Shown here: in pieces, positions 1 to 8,324 of the stretch
How positions within the stretch are numbered: the stretch's first letter is position 1
How the letters are laid out: each line of letters opens with the position of its first letter
Source: Streptomyces showdoensis
GTDB taxonomy: Bacteria; Actinomycetota; Actinomycetes; Streptomycetales; Streptomycetaceae
Length of the DNA stretch: 64,000 nucleotides
Assembly: GCF_039535475.1 (NCBI RefSeq)
Contig: NZ_BAAAXG010000029.1
Coordinates: 104,677 to 168,676, forward strand
Direction: 5' to 3'
Translations under genes and position numbers: made by a program
Notes under the pieces: generated by a model
What the model saw: the letters and a program-made list of their open reading frames with translations, nothing else
The model's database searches: none
What the model was told of the DNA's origin: nothing

Positions 1-556
1 TCCGCTGTTCGATGAGCTGGATGGTGGGCTCGAAGAGGTGGTGGTAGAGCGGGTCCGGCATGAGGCCGGCGGGCGGGTAGTTGGAGGTGGTGACCAAGGT
101 GATCCGGCGGTCGAGGAGCGTCCGGAAGAGGCGGGCGATCAGCATCGCGTCGCCCGCGTCGTGCGCGTGGAACTCGTCGAAGACCAGGACCTTGCTGTCC
201 CCGATCAGCTCGTCGAGAGCGCTGTCGACGGCGCTCTGCCCGTCGCGGCGAGCGCCCGGCGCGGTCACTCCGTCGTGCAGCCGCCGGAAGAAGTCGTGGA
301 AGTGCAGGCGCCGCTTGCGCTCGGTGGGCAGCCCCTCGTAGAACGTGTCCACCAGCCAGCTCTTGCCCCGCCCCACCGGGCCCCAGACGTACAGGTCGCG
401 CGGCGGCTTGGGGAACGTCCAGGCGGGCCGGGCGAGTTCGGCCGCCAGCCGGGCCAAGCGCTCGACGGCGGCCTCCTGGGCCGGGGCGACCGCGAATCCT
501 CGCCGCGCCGCGGCCTGGTGGAAGTGGCGGCGCATGGCCTGCTCGTGCTGGGGCAC
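1..556 (-). CDS. zapE: AFG1/ZapE-like P-loop ATPase (3' end beyond window)
   Basis: AAA-type ATPase of the AFG1/ZapE family. ZapE interacts with the division ring in proteobacteria; its role in actinomycetes is unclear. Visible in order: an N-terminal RRHFHQAAARRGF stretch, Walker A in the local form WGPVGRGKSW, a conserved RRLHFHDFF segment, Walker B VLVFDEFHAHD and the sensor-like TTSNYPPAGLMP. The family usually runs to about 350 residues, so only about the first half is in the window. The start is taken as GTG at 556, with AAAGGG about 12 nt upstream; ATG at 535 is an alternative. No neighbour suggests a pathway. Confidence 0.85.
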   Translation of the reverse strand, partial: MPQHEQAMRRHFHQAAARRGFAVAPAQEAAVERLARLAAELARPAWTFPKPPRDLYVWGPVGRGKSWLVDTFYEGLPTERKRRLHFHDFFRRLHDGVTAPGARRDGQSAVDSALDELIGDSKVLVFDEFHAHDAGDAMLIARLFRTLLDRRITLVTTSNYPPAGLMPDPLYHHLFEPTIQLIEQR

Positions 557-704
557 CGGTCTGGTCGTCCCTTTCGTACGCGGGCTGGGAGGGCGGAGGG
601 TGGGAGGGATGCGGGTCAGGTCGTTCAGGTCGGACCTGCCCGTACGTCGGGCCCGCACGTCAGGCACGTACGTCAGGCCCGTAGGTCAGGCCCGTAGGTC
701 GCGG

Positions 705-1025
705 TCACTGGGCGAGACCGGCGCGGCAGGGCCCATGGGAGTCCGCACGACGGCCAGGCTCGTCCGGTCGACGGCCAGGCTCGTCCGGTCGACGGCCAGG
801 GTGTCCGGGGTGACCAGGCCGCCGACGACGGCTTCGCCCGCGGCGCGCGCGGATGCGGTCGGACACGCCCGTCGAGGTGACGAACTCCCGGTACGCGGCG
901 GTCGTCACGTGGAACCCGCCCGGTACGGGCAGCCCCGCTCGCGCCGGCTCGGAGAGAGCCGCTCCCTTGCCGCCCGCTGCCTCCAGCGTCGCCGCGGCAG
1001 CGTCCAACGGCAGCACGAACTCCAT
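705..1025 (-). pseudogene. PEP-utilising enzyme remnant, N-terminus only
   Basis: The first 60 or so residues match the N-terminal PPDK/PEP-synthase ATP-binding domain, as in PEP synthases and rifampin phosphotransferases: FVLPLDAAAATL, GGKGAALSE, and GLPVPGGFHVTTAAYREFV. After about residue 62 the frame runs into Arg/Pro-rich sequence made from the 21-bp repeat and stops. Family members are 800-900 residues, so more than 90 percent of the gene, including the swivelling-His and PEP-binding domains, is missing. It is interpreted as a deletion remnant that is not expected to be active. Confidence 0.75.
751..800. repeat. 21-bp tandem repeat (2.4 copies)
   Basis: The unit CGGCCAGGCTCGTCCGGTCGA occurs twice in perfect tandem, followed by eight bases of a third copy. 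A second repetitive stretch built on GTAGGTCAGGCCC lies just left of it (about 656-700). Both lie in the degraded tail of the truncated PEP-utilising gene and replace what should be its ATP-grasp domain. Confidence 0.8.
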
Positions 1026-1151
1026 GACCCGACCCCCGCATCGGCCTCCACGAAAGGATCATGATCGCACCGGAACCGGCCGCGCGCACGGGTTTCCGCG
1101 TGGTGCCCGTCGTGACAAGGGCCCGCACCCGTACCCGCACCCGTACCTGCG

Positions 1152-1186
1152 CCCGTGCCCGCCACCGGACAGGTGGCGGGCACGGG
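1152..1186 (-). terminator. 15-bp perfect hairpin after the SpaA-domain gene
   Basis: CCCGTGCCCGCCACC at 1152-1166 pairs perfectly with 1172-1186 around a GGACA loop. It lies about 35 bp beyond the stop of the minus-strand gene at 1221. There is no T-run, as is common for Streptomyces terminators. Confidence 0.7.
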
Positions 1187-1220
1187 TATGCCTCAGGCGG
1201 TCACGTCAGGTCGCCGCGGA

Positions 1221-3479
1221 TCAGGCCCTCTTGGCGCGTGTGGCGCACGCTCCGTAGCCCTCGTCTCCGTATCCCTGGTCACCGTAACCCTGGTCGCCGT
1301 ATCCCTGGTCGCCATAGCCTCCGTCGCCGTAGCCGGTGGGCTCGCACGGGTTCTCGTCGCGGCTGTTCTGCAGCCGCACGGTCACGACCTCGTGCTCGGC
1401 GCTGACCACGTACGGACCCGTGACCGGGTCGGCCGGCAGGACGTAGCCGTCCGGCACCGCGGTCTCACGCAGGTAGTACGTGCCGTGCTCCAGGTCGCCG
1501 AAGGAGCACAGGCCGGCCGCGCTCGTGGTGCACGGCGTGCCGACGCGGGTGTCCGGGTCGGTGCCGGTGGCCTGGAGTCCGGCGCGGCCGTTGGTCTCCT
1601 CCCACAGCTCGAACGTCGCACCGCGCAGCGGCGCGTCGCTCTTGGCGTCGGTCTTGAGGAGCATGACCTTGCCCCTGTCCTGCGGGGTCGGGGACTTCCG
1701 GTTGGCGGCGGTGACGGAGACGCCGGCGGTCGCGTTCTCCTCGGTCAGGACCAGCGGACCGAAGACCGGCTGGGCCGGCAGCTCGTAGCCGGACGGAGCG
1801 GCCGTCTCCTGCCAGTAGTACGTCCCCACCTCGACGGTCCGCGTGCACACACCGACCGCGTCGGTCACGCACGCGCCCCCGACCTGGGTGTCGGGGTTCG
1901 CACCGCCCGTCTGCAGGCCGGCGACGCCGTTCGTCTCCTCCCACAGGCGGAACGTCGCACCGGGCAGCTTCGCGCCCGTCTCCGCGTCGGTCTTGACCAC
2001 CTTCACCGCGCCCTTCGTGGGCACGACCGGGGTCGCCGTGTTCTCGGCGGTGACGGAGACGCCGGCGGACGCGTTCTCCTCGGTCAGGACGAGCGGGCCG
2101 AAGACCGGCTGGGCCGGCAGGTCGTACCCGGGCGGGGCGGCCGTCTCCTCCCAGTAGTACGTCCCCACCTCCACGGTCCGGGCGCACTCGCCCTCGGCGC
2201 TGGTCACGCAGGTGTCGCCGATCTGCGTGTCGGGGTTCGCGCCGCCCGTCTGCAGGCCGGCGACGCCGTTCGTCTCCTCCCACAGGCGGAACGTCGCACC
2301 GGGCAGCACGGCGTCCGTGTCCGCGTCCCGCTTCACCACCGTCACCTCACCCCTCGTGGGGGTGGTGTCGCCGCAGTCGGGAAGGTTGCCGTTGAAGGGG
2401 TAGGCGTGGAACTCCTGGCCGCCGCCACCGGTGGCGGAGCTGGTGTGGGTGACCGAGCCGGTGGTGAAGAAGCGGCCGTTGATGCCGGGCAGGGTCACGG
2501 TCGTCATCGAGGACTGCTCGCCCATGAGGAAGCTGCCCTGGAACTGGCCGGTGCCGTGCAGGCCGATGGCCGTGGCGTCGGGGAAGTTCCACAGCAGACG
2601 TCCGCGGTAGGCGTTGAGCGGGTCGGCGTCATCGTCGAGGCCGCCGCTGTAGGTGTTGATGGTGCGGTTCGCGCCGAAGACGTTGACCAGGATCGTGGCT
2701 CCGGCGGGGATGCCGGCGAAGACGACGCCCTGCTGGCCTCCGCTGGTGGACGCGATGTCCGCGTCGACGTTGAAGACCTGGAGGGCGGAGGCTCCGTCGC
2801 CCGTGAAGAGGGTCTGGAAGTTCTGGTTGACGACCGTGCCGGTGGGGGTCCGGGGCTGCCCGTCGACGCGGGCGTAGCAGCGGCTCGCGGTGGTCAGCTG
2901 GTCGCGGAGTCCCGCGTACGGGGTGATGGCGTTGGCGTCCTGGACCAGGGTGCCGGTGACGTTCCCGGTGACGGTGCCCGCGTGGCGTACGGTCCCGGTC
3001 TCGGTGAGGATGCCGCCGGTCGTCTCCAGCCGCTGTCCGGTGGCGATGGTGACGTCGCCGCCGGTGGTGAGGAAGTCCGCGTCCTTGGGCGGGACGACCC
3101 GGGAGCCGACGCCGACGATGCCCAGGTTGTACAGGCCTCCGGCGGTGGCGTCCTTGTTCTGGTCGAAGTCGTCCAGGACCACGACGCGCCCCTCGGCCTC
3201 GGCCGCCCGGCCGCGGACGAGGTAGTCGTTCCCCACGAAGATGTTGATGCCGGCGTCACGGCCCGCGAGGGGCCCGTTGCCGACTTCGGGGAACGGGTCG
3301 GGGCAGCTTCCCGGGATGCACGGACCGAGCCCGCCGGGCAGCGGCGCCGCGAGCGCGGTGGAGCTCGCCGGCCCCAGGAGCAGGGCGGGGACGGCCGCGA
3401 GGGTGACTGCACAGGAGAGCCCGGCCGAGACGGCTCTCCTCCGGGGGCGCCGAGAGCGCCGCGTCGTGTGGTGTCTCAT
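1221..3479 (-). CDS. secreted choice-of-anchor A protein with three SpaA-like domains
   Basis: Predicted exported surface or spore-coat-like protein of 752 residues. Starting at ATG 3479 puts a twin-Arg/Lys-rich n-region and a hydrophobic core ending in TALAAPLP at the N-terminus, a clear signal peptide; an in-frame ATG at 3515 would only lengthen the n-region. Residues about 45-370 form a choice-of-anchor A domain ([26 protein letters not shown]). Three prealbumin-like SpaA/Cna-B domains follow at about 380, 490 and 605, each with a Lys in the first strand (VVK, LLK) and a Glu in the ETAAP or ETAVP motif. The first two also keep a terminal Asn (TAEN, TAAN), so they can form isopeptide bonds. 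The tail is GYGDQ repeats. There is no LPXTG motif and no C-terminal membrane segment, so sortase anchoring is unlikely. It is a single-gene unit followed by a strong hairpin. Confidence 0.88.
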   Translation of the reverse strand: MRHHTTRRSRRPRRRAVSAGLSCAVTLAAVPALLLGPASSTALAAPLPGGLGPCIPGSCPDPFPEVGNGPLAGRDAGINIFVGNDYLVRGRAAEAEGRVVVLDDFDQNKDATAGGLYNLGIVGVGSRVVPPKDADFLTTGGDVTIATGQRLETTGGILTETGTVRHAGTVTGNVTGTLVQDANAITPYAGLRDQLTTASRCYARVDGQPRTPTGTVVNQNFQTLFTGDGASALQVFNVDADIASTSGGQQGVVFAGIPAGATILVNVFGANRTINTYSGGLDDDADPLNAYRGRLLWNFPDATAIGLHGTGQFQGSFLMGEQSSMTTVTLPGINGRFFTTGSVTHTSSATGGGGQEFHAYPFNGNLPDCGDTTPTRGEVTVVKRDADTDAVLPGATFRLWEETNGVAGLQTGGANPDTQIGDTCVTSAEGECARTVEVGTYYWEETAAPPGYDLPAQPVFGPLVLTEENASAGVSVTAENTATPVVPTKGAVKVVKTDAETGAKLPGATFRLWEETNGVAGLQTGGANPDTQVGGACVTDAVGVCTRTVEVGTYYWQETAAPSGYELPAQPVFGPLVLTEENATAGVSVTAANRKSPTPQDRGKVMLLKTDAKSDAPLRGATFELWEETNGRAGLQATGTDPDTRVGTPCTTSAAGLCSFGDLEHGTYYLRETAVPDGYVLPADPVTGPYVVSAEHEVVTVRLQNSRDENPCEPTGYGDGGYGDQGYGDQGYGDQGYGDEGYGACATRAKRA
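1256..1336. repeat. 15-bp coding repeat (GYGDQ tail)
   Basis: About five tandem 15-bp units encode [10 protein letters not shown] (three times) and GYGDE near the C-terminus of the SpaA-domain protein. Third-base differences among copies show protein-level selection or old duplication. Confidence 0.8.
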
Positions 3480-3676
3480 GCGGGGAGTCTTGGCCCGGGG
3501 ACCTCGGGCCACCATTCGCGGAGCCCCGTTTTGGGCCGCTCAGGGAACGCGCTCACCGACAGGCGTGAAGCCCGACCGCCGAAAGGAGTATCGCGGAACC
3601 GCCCTGGTGGGAGGGGGCGCGTACCCGCCCGGTCCGGCGTCGGCGCCCGTGACGCGCCCGCCCTTGCCGGCTGCCG

Positions 3677-4096
3677 TCAGATGTCGAGCATGAGCTGCAG
3701 CAGCTCGCGCAGGGACTCGCGCTGCGGCGTGCTGAGGCGGTCGAGCGGCGCGGAGGCGAAGGGCATGCGGGCGCGCAGGTCGGCGGTGACGGTGCGGCCG
3801 GCCGTGGTGGCGGCGACGAGCTTGACGCGGCGGTCGCCGGGGTCGGGGCGGCGCTCGACCAGGCCGCGGGATTCGAGCCGGTCGATGATCACGGTGACGT
3901 TGGAGGGCTCCGTGTGGAGGCGCTCGGCGATGCGGCGCATGGGGAGCGGTACCTCGACGGCCAGCAGTGCCTTGGCGTGGAGCGGGGTCAGGTCATGGGT
4001 GGCCGCCGCGGTCTCGGACTCCTGGGCGTAGCGGCGGTTGACCGCCGCGAAGAGGCCGACGATCTCCTTGGTCAGCTCATCTGATGACTCGGACAT
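3677..4096 (-). CDS. MarR family transcriptional regulator
   Basis: A 139-residue winged-helix regulator of usual MarR length. The DNA-binding core is visible as LPMRRIAERLHTEPSNVT (helix-turn-helix) followed by IIDRLESRGLVERRPDPGDRRVK, the wing with its DxR motif. It is transcribed divergently from the SDR oxidoreductase at 4190 across a 93-bp intergenic region with repeated elements. Such pairs usually have the MarR protein repressing itself and its neighbour until a ligand binds; this is inferred from the layout. No ligand can be guessed. Confidence 0.9.
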   Translation of the reverse strand: MSESSDELTKEIVGLFAAVNRRYAQESETAAATHDLTPLHAKALLAVEVPLPMRRIAERLHTEPSNVTVIIDRLESRGLVERRPDPGDRRVKLVAATTAGRTVTADLRARMPFASAPLDRLSTPQRESLRELLQLMLDI

Positions 4097-4118
4097 GGAG
4101 GGCAGTCTAACGATGTGC

Positions 4119-4169
4119 TTGACACGGTGAAATATCGCGCGCCATAGTTATGAATCATATTAGTTATGA
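4119..4169 (+). promoter_or_regulatory. SDR promoter with probable MarR operator
   Basis: A -35 TTGACA at 4119-4124 and a -10-like CATAGT at 4143-4148 are 18 nt apart and point at the SDR gene. TAGTTATGA occurs twice (4145-4153 and 4161-4169), offset by 16 bp, and the first copy overlaps the -10 and a small ATGA-TCAT palindrome (4150-4158). The AT-rich block stands out from its GC-rich flanks and suits repression by the divergent MarR protein. Confidence 0.65.
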
Positions 4170-4189
4170 GCGATAAGTAAGGATGCGGC

Positions 4190-5038
4190 ATGACCACCCC
4201 CGCGACCATCCCCACGGCCACCCCCAGAACCGTCCTCGTCACCGGCACCTCCTCCGGCATCGGCCTGGCCACCGCCGTCACCGCCGCCCGGGCCGGCTGG
4301 CACGTGATCGCCACGATGCGGGACACCGCGAAGGCGGGCGCCCTGCTCGCGGCGGCCGACGAGGCCGGCGTCTCCGTCGACCTCCGGGCTCTGGACGTGA
4401 CCGACCCCGCGTCGGTCACGGCGTGCCTGGCCGGCCTGGACCGGCTGGACGCCCTGGTCAACAACGCCGGCGCGGGCCACGTGGGCACCCTGGAGCAGGA
4501 GAGCGTCGACGACGTGCGCGCCGTCATGGAGGTCAACTTCTTCGGCGTCCTGAACGTCACGAAGGCCGTCCTCCCCCTCCTGCGTCAGAGCAAGGGACGG
4601 GTCCTGACCGTCACCAGCGTCGGCGGCGTGGTGGGCCAGCCCTTCAACGAGGCCTACTGCGCGGCCAAGTTCGCGGTCGAGGGCTTCATGGAGTCCCTCG
4701 CCCCGGTCGCGGCCACGGCCGGCGTCTCCGTCAGCGTGGTCGAACCGGGGGCGGTGGCGAGCGAGTTCGTCAGCAACGTGGGCCTCCCCGCGGACGCCCT
4801 GGAGCAGGCCGGTCCGTACGCGCCCGCCCTGTCCGCGTACCTGGAGCGCACCAGCGGCGCCTTCGCCTCCGCGCAGACCTCCCAGGACGTCGCGGAGCGG
4901 ATGGTCGACCTCCTCGACGCCGAGCGCCCCGCCTTCCGCCTCCTCACCTCCGACGCCGCCCGCGCCTTCGCCGGGGTGAAGCTCGCCGACCTCGACGGGT
5001 CCGCGGTCCAGAACCTCACGGGCGGCTGGGTCCGCTGA
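4190..5038 (+). CDS. SDR family NAD(P)-dependent oxidoreductase
   Basis: Classical short-chain dehydrogenase/reductase of 282 residues. The cofactor site is TGTSSGIGLA near residue 19 and the structural NNAG motif is near 92. The catalytic Ser lies in VTSVGGVVG, and Tyr and Lys are in the YCAAK motif near 157. Length and spacing fit cytosolic classical SDRs; the substrate cannot be read from sequence. AAGGA lies about 6 nt before the ATG. It is probably controlled by the divergent MarR regulator and ends 4 bp before the convergent AraC gene. Confidence 0.92.
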   Translation: MTTPATIPTATPRTVLVTGTSSGIGLATAVTAARAGWHVIATMRDTAKAGALLAAADEAGVSVDLRALDVTDPASVTACLAGLDRLDALVNNAGAGHVGTLEQESVDDVRAVMEVNFFGVLNVTKAVLPLLRQSKGRVLTVTSVGGVVGQPFNEAYCAAKFAVEGFMESLAPVAATAGVSVSVVEPGAVASEFVSNVGLPADALEQAGPYAPALSAYLERTSGAFASAQTSQDVAERMVDLLDAERPAFRLLTSDAARAFAGVKLADLDGSAVQNLTGGWVR

Positions 5039-5042
5039 CGGG

Positions 5043-6158
5043 TTACGGGGCGTCCGTCACGGGTGGGGCCGCGCGCGGCGCACGGCGGCGCAGCTCGCTG
5101 GGGGTGCGTCCGGTCCAGCGGGTGACCGCGCGGCGCAGCGCCCGGGCGTCGGCGTAGCCGTTCTCGGCGGCGATCGCGTCGGTGGTGCGGTCCGTGGTCT
5201 CGAGCAGGCGGGTGATGCGCTCGCGGCGGGCCGTCTCGAGTTCGGCGCGCCAGGTCGTGCCGTGTGCGTCGAGGCGGCGCTGCAGGGTCCGGCCGCCCAG
5301 GGTCATCCGGCGCGCCAGCGCGGCGAGGGTCAGCTCCTGGCCCCCTTCCTCGACGGCGCCCCTGAGGACCGTCCGGAACAGGTCCAGCCAGTCGTGCAGC
5401 GGAATGGCGCGGGCGAGGCCCTGTTCGGTGTCCCGGCGCAGGAGGGCCGAGAGACCGGGCTGGGCGTACGGGCCCGGCGCCCGCAGGTCGGCGGTGCGGA
5501 ACGTGATCGAGCCGACCGGCCGCTCGAAGTCGATGACCCGGGTGCCGAAGAGCCCGGCCAGGGTGTCGTGGCGCTGCGGGGCCTGCGCGGCCAGGGCGGC
5601 GCGGACCGGGGCGATCGACCGCTGCCGCGCCTCGCACCGCCGCCGCCAGACCACGCCGAGTATGTAGGACCGGACGGCGTTGGCCGCTTCGTAGCCCAGG
5701 TCGGCGTCGTTGACGTGGCTGATGGTGACCTCGTCCCCGTCGTCGTCGACGAGGAGGGTGTGGCTGCGGACGTCGCCGGCGGCGGCGAGGTAGCGGGCGC
5801 CGTCCTGGATGCCTTCGAGCGGCGTCACGGCCGAGGTGATCAGGTAGTCCCACACCCCGAGTCGGCCGAGACTCGACTCCTGCGTCATGACGGCGGCCAC
5901 CTCGGCCCAGGGCGCCCTGGTCGTCATCAGCTCCCAGATGCGCCCGTTCGTGGCGGACGGCGTGCGGTACCGGTTGTCGTTCAGCTGCGCGGGCGCCAGC
6001 CCCAGGAGGTCGGTGCCCGCGCTCTCCCGGATGCCCAGCAGGGAGGCGCTGTGGAGCATCAGGCGGGTGAAGGACGCGGGCTTCGTGCCGGGGTGGGTCC
6101 GCGATGCCGGAAGGGGTTCGGGGAGGGCGGTGCCGCAGGGCGCCATCGGGTCGCTCAT
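5043..6158 (-). CDS. AraC family transcriptional regulator
   Basis: A 371-residue regulator with an N-terminal domain of about 230 residues resembling the arabinose-binding-like domain of the OruR/ToxR group (PF12625 type). The C-terminal AraC helix-turn-helix pair contains LTLAALARRMTLGGRTLQRRL and the second-helix region ITRLLETTDRTTDAIAAENGYADARALRRAVTRWTG. Start ATG 6158 is chosen because upstream in-frame sequence is low-complexity Gly/Arg. It converges on the SDR gene with 4 bp between stops. Targets are unknown. Confidence 0.85.
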   Translation of the reverse strand: MSDPMAPCGTALPEPLPASRTHPGTKPASFTRLMLHSASLLGIRESAGTDLLGLAPAQLNDNRYRTPSATNGRIWELMTTRAPWAEVAAVMTQESSLGRLGVWDYLITSAVTPLEGIQDGARYLAAAGDVRSHTLLVDDDGDEVTISHVNDADLGYEAANAVRSYILGVVWRRRCEARQRSIAPVRAALAAQAPQRHDTLAGLFGTRVIDFERPVGSITFRTADLRAPGPYAQPGLSALLRRDTEQGLARAIPLHDWLDLFRTVLRGAVEEGGQELTLAALARRMTLGGRTLQRRLDAHGTTWRAELETARRERITRLLETTDRTTDAIAAENGYADARALRRAVTRWTGRTPSELRRRAPRAAPPVTDAP

Positions 6159-6527
6159 GCCGCCCGCCGGCCCTTCGCGCGCGGCGCCGTCGTCACCGCC
6201 ACCGCCACCGCCTCCACCTCGCGGCCGTGCCGTGTGCACCTCGATCGCGTCATGACTCTCCTCGTACGGGGGCGCCCTGTGATCTTCACGGAGGCGGACC
6301 GCTGCGCTGCCGGGGTCGCCTGGTTCTCGGCCCCGGCCGGTCCCGGCACCCCCGTACGGCGCGGCAAGGTGCATCCTCCGGTCCCGCTCGCGATGCTCAC
6401 GTTCTCGATCCCGTTCATCATGGTCTTCCCCGAGCTGCCGAGTGAGGCAACGGCTCGAACCGGACACGTATCGGGCGGGAGACTTCACCCATGGCGCAAG
6501 GATCTCGTCGTACAGCAGCCTGAAAGG
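6159..6527. other. 369-bp gap with two competing small open frames
   Basis: No gene can be assigned firmly. A minus-strand frame at 6155-6421 (88 codons) has GGGGAAG before its ATG pair and overlaps the AraC start by ATGA, which suggests coupling. A plus-strand frame from ATG 6253 to 6572 overlaps it almost fully and has equally high GC3 and a more protein-like composition. They cannot both be expressed as major products and neither resembles a known family. Confidence 0.35.
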
Positions 6528-6785
6528 CTACGGGCGCCACTCCTCCCGGTAGGCGCGGTGTTCGGCATATGACTGGGCTAGAACGCGCAGCGCGTACGCC
6601 ACGCCCTCCGAGCGGGGGTCCGAGGGGTCCATCGCCGCGTATTCGCGGGCCAGTTGCTCGGTGAGGTCGAGCATGGGCAGATGGCTGTCGAGAAGGGCGT
6701 CGCCGCCCAGCGTGTCGGCCACGTAGGCATAGGCGTGGTTGTCGTCCATGATGCGTGCGACGAGGAACTCCACAAGATCGTCCAT
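6528..6785 (-). CDS. DUF6221-like small protein
   Basis: An 85-residue acidic protein starting MDDLVEFLVARI and ending in LAQSYAEHRAYREEWRP. This closely follows the C-terminal signature of actinobacterial DUF6221 proteins, as I recall them (..YADHPDYREEWRP). Usual members are 100-140 residues with a central His/Trp-rich part that is reduced here. Function is unknown; in Streptomyces such genes are often found in accessory regions near integrative elements. No operon partner is evident. Confidence 0.7.
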   Translation of the reverse strand: MDDLVEFLVARIMDDNHAYAYVADTLGGDALLDSHLPMLDLTEQLAREYAAMDPSDPRSEGVAYALRVLAQSYAEHRAYREEWRP

Positions 6786-6818
6786 GCGGCCATCTTCGCG
6801 ACCAAGGTGCTGCGCCCG

Positions 6819-7448
6819 TCAAGCGACTTGGGTCCGCTGGACGTTCCCCCGAGCTGAATCCGCCCGCCACGAGTCATCCGGCGGTGGGGCGCCGGTGATC
6901 CGGGTGTGTGTCTGGGGGGGGCGGGGTGGTGCAGTCCGCGGGGCCGCCGCGCGGCGCCAGGGGCCGCCGCCCCGCCCCGGGGAGCTCGTCCCCAGGAGGG
7001 ATCGGCGCTCCTCCGCCTGCGGACTCGCCCCCCGGCAGGCACCGCCGGTCAGGCGGGGCCGCCCTCGACTGGCGGCGTCCCGTCCCCCCCTCGTGATCCG
7101 CCCGACCCATGAGTCCTGTGTCAAGGGGGACCACGTCACGTCGATATCGATGCCGTGCCAGGCGCGGGTGAGCTCTGCCAGCGGCGTGAAGACGCGCTCC
7201 TGCACGTCTTCCGGCAACGCGTCGCACGGCAGCGGAACCTTGCCGCACACGCCGCTCCCGTCGTCGGCGGCGACCGTGTAGGGCCACTCCTTCGCGCCCG
7301 TCAAAAGAATGATCTCCCTCGGCACGCCTAGGGACGGTTTCTTCCTCGCCTTGCTTCGTCTCGCCACGACACCATTCAACATCGCCGCACGCATCGCGAC
7401 CGTCCTCGGCGTGCTCTGCCCGATCTCAGCCGGGTGCGGGTGCGCCAC
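6819..7448 (-). CDS. hypothetical protein
   Basis: Not recognised. The central part (about residues 40-115) has strong Streptomyces codon bias and protein-like composition: EIILLTGAKEWPYTVAADD, LPCDALPEDVQERVF, TRAWHGIDIDVTW. The last 90 residues are Arg/Gly/Pro-rich and much less convincing. They begin just after a run of seven G/C bases near 7090, so a frameshift may have replaced the true C-terminus. The start may also be internal, for example the ATG of MLNGVVARRSK. No motif suggests a function. Confidence 0.4.
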   Translation of the reverse strand: MAHPHPAEIGQSTPRTVAMRAAMLNGVVARRSKARKKPSLGVPREIILLTGAKEWPYTVAADDGSGVCGKVPLPCDALPEDVQERVFTPLAELTRAWHGIDIDVTWSPLTQDSWVGRITRGGRDAASRGRPRLTGGACRGASPQAEERRSLLGTSSPGRGGGPWRRAAAPRTAPPRPPQTHTRITGAPPPDDSWRADSARGNVQRTQVA

Positions 7449-7570
7449 GCACTACGGCCCCGGCGCGCTCGCCGTCGACACGTGCACGGTCGACCGCCTC
7501 GACGCGTACGGCGGCGTCGTGCCGAACTCGACCACCGTCACCGCACCCTCCGGCTGCCCGGAGCCCGGGG
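7449..7570. other. coding-like stretch with no assignable gene
   Basis: From about 7430 to 7570 one set of third positions is almost wholly G/C, as in a Streptomyces gene. The same phase serves both a plus-strand frame (..HYGPGALAVDTC..) and a minus-strand frame ending at 7452. Neither matches a known family and neither continues the HutD frame. It may be a decayed gene end. Confidence 0.3.
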
Positions 7571-8203
7571 TCACCCCACCGGAGCCACATCCGCCCACAG
7601 GGCGACGGCGTCGGGCGAGAGCGGTACGAGCGACCCGGCGCCCGGCGCATCGCCGGCTCCCGCGCCCGCGACCCCGTCCCACCACACGCCCTGCCCAGGC
7701 GTCAGAACGGCACCGCCCGCACCCGCGCGCCACCGTCCCCTCAGCACGTACAGCAGGCCCGCGTGCCCGGCGGGCGGCGCGACGGGACCCGTGGGCCGCT
7801 CCACCCGTGCCGCCCACCCACCCCGCCGCACCATGATGTTCAGGACCCGGCACGGCCCGCCCGGCAGCGCGGCGTCCAGTGCGAGGTCGCCCGAGAACGC
7901 GAACGGCTCGCCCGTGCGGTGCAGAAGGCGGTCGAACGCCCCAGGGCTGGTCAGCCGCACGCCGTCGCCCGCCAGCAGGGTGAGCACCCGGTCGACACCG
8001 GGGAACGCCGAGAAGGGCCCCGCCGCGGCGATGTCGGCGATGCTCGCCCGCCAGCCGAATCCCTCCGCGCCCGCCGGCCGCGCGACGACCTCCCTCGTCG
8101 CACCGCCGCCGTTGCGCCAGCGGCCGACGGGCAGGGTCTCGACGTCGAAGGGGTGCATGCCGCGCATGCCGTCCGATTCGTCCATGGCGTCCGCGTCGTG
8201 CAT
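7571..8203 (-). CDS. HutD family protein
   Basis: A 210-residue cupin-like HutD/Ves family protein, a poorly characterised group often beside histidine-utilisation genes. Family features are LPVGRWRNGGGATREVV near residue 20, WRASIADIAAAGPFSAFPG, and DRVLTLLAGDGVRL. The start ATG 8203 is fixed by CAGGAG seven bases upstream. No hut gene is nearby, so it is an orphan here. It is transcribed in the same direction as, and downstream of, the cytochrome P450 at 8325, with a 121-bp gap. Confidence 0.82.
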   Translation of the reverse strand: MHDADAMDESDGMRGMHPFDVETLPVGRWRNGGGATREVVARPAGAEGFGWRASIADIAAAGPFSAFPGVDRVLTLLAGDGVRLTSPGAFDRLLHRTGEPFAFSGDLALDAALPGGPCRVLNIMVRRGGWAARVERPTGPVAPPAGHAGLLYVLRGRWRAGAGGAVLTPGQGVWWDGVAGAGAGDAPGAGSLVPLSPDAVALWADVAPVG

Positions 8204-8324
8204 GAGGGGGCTCCTGACCTGCGTGTGTGTCACGGGTGCTGATCGGCGACGAAGTCTAGGCGGGTGCGCCCTGGCGGCAGGAGCCGGCCGCAAGGGACAC
8301 GTCCGCCGTACGATCCGACCGCCG

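Noticed and set aside
1155..4031. Very long plus-strand open frame opposite the SpaA-domain gene
   Set aside because: The minus strand carries a signal peptide and recognisable domains; the plus frame is a by-product of high GC with no family features.
7309..7836. Plus-strand frame starting MISLGTPRDG as a small secreted protein
   Set aside because: It runs antisense through HutD and through the hypothetical gene start. Only a short part has coding-like bias, which is reported as unexplained instead.
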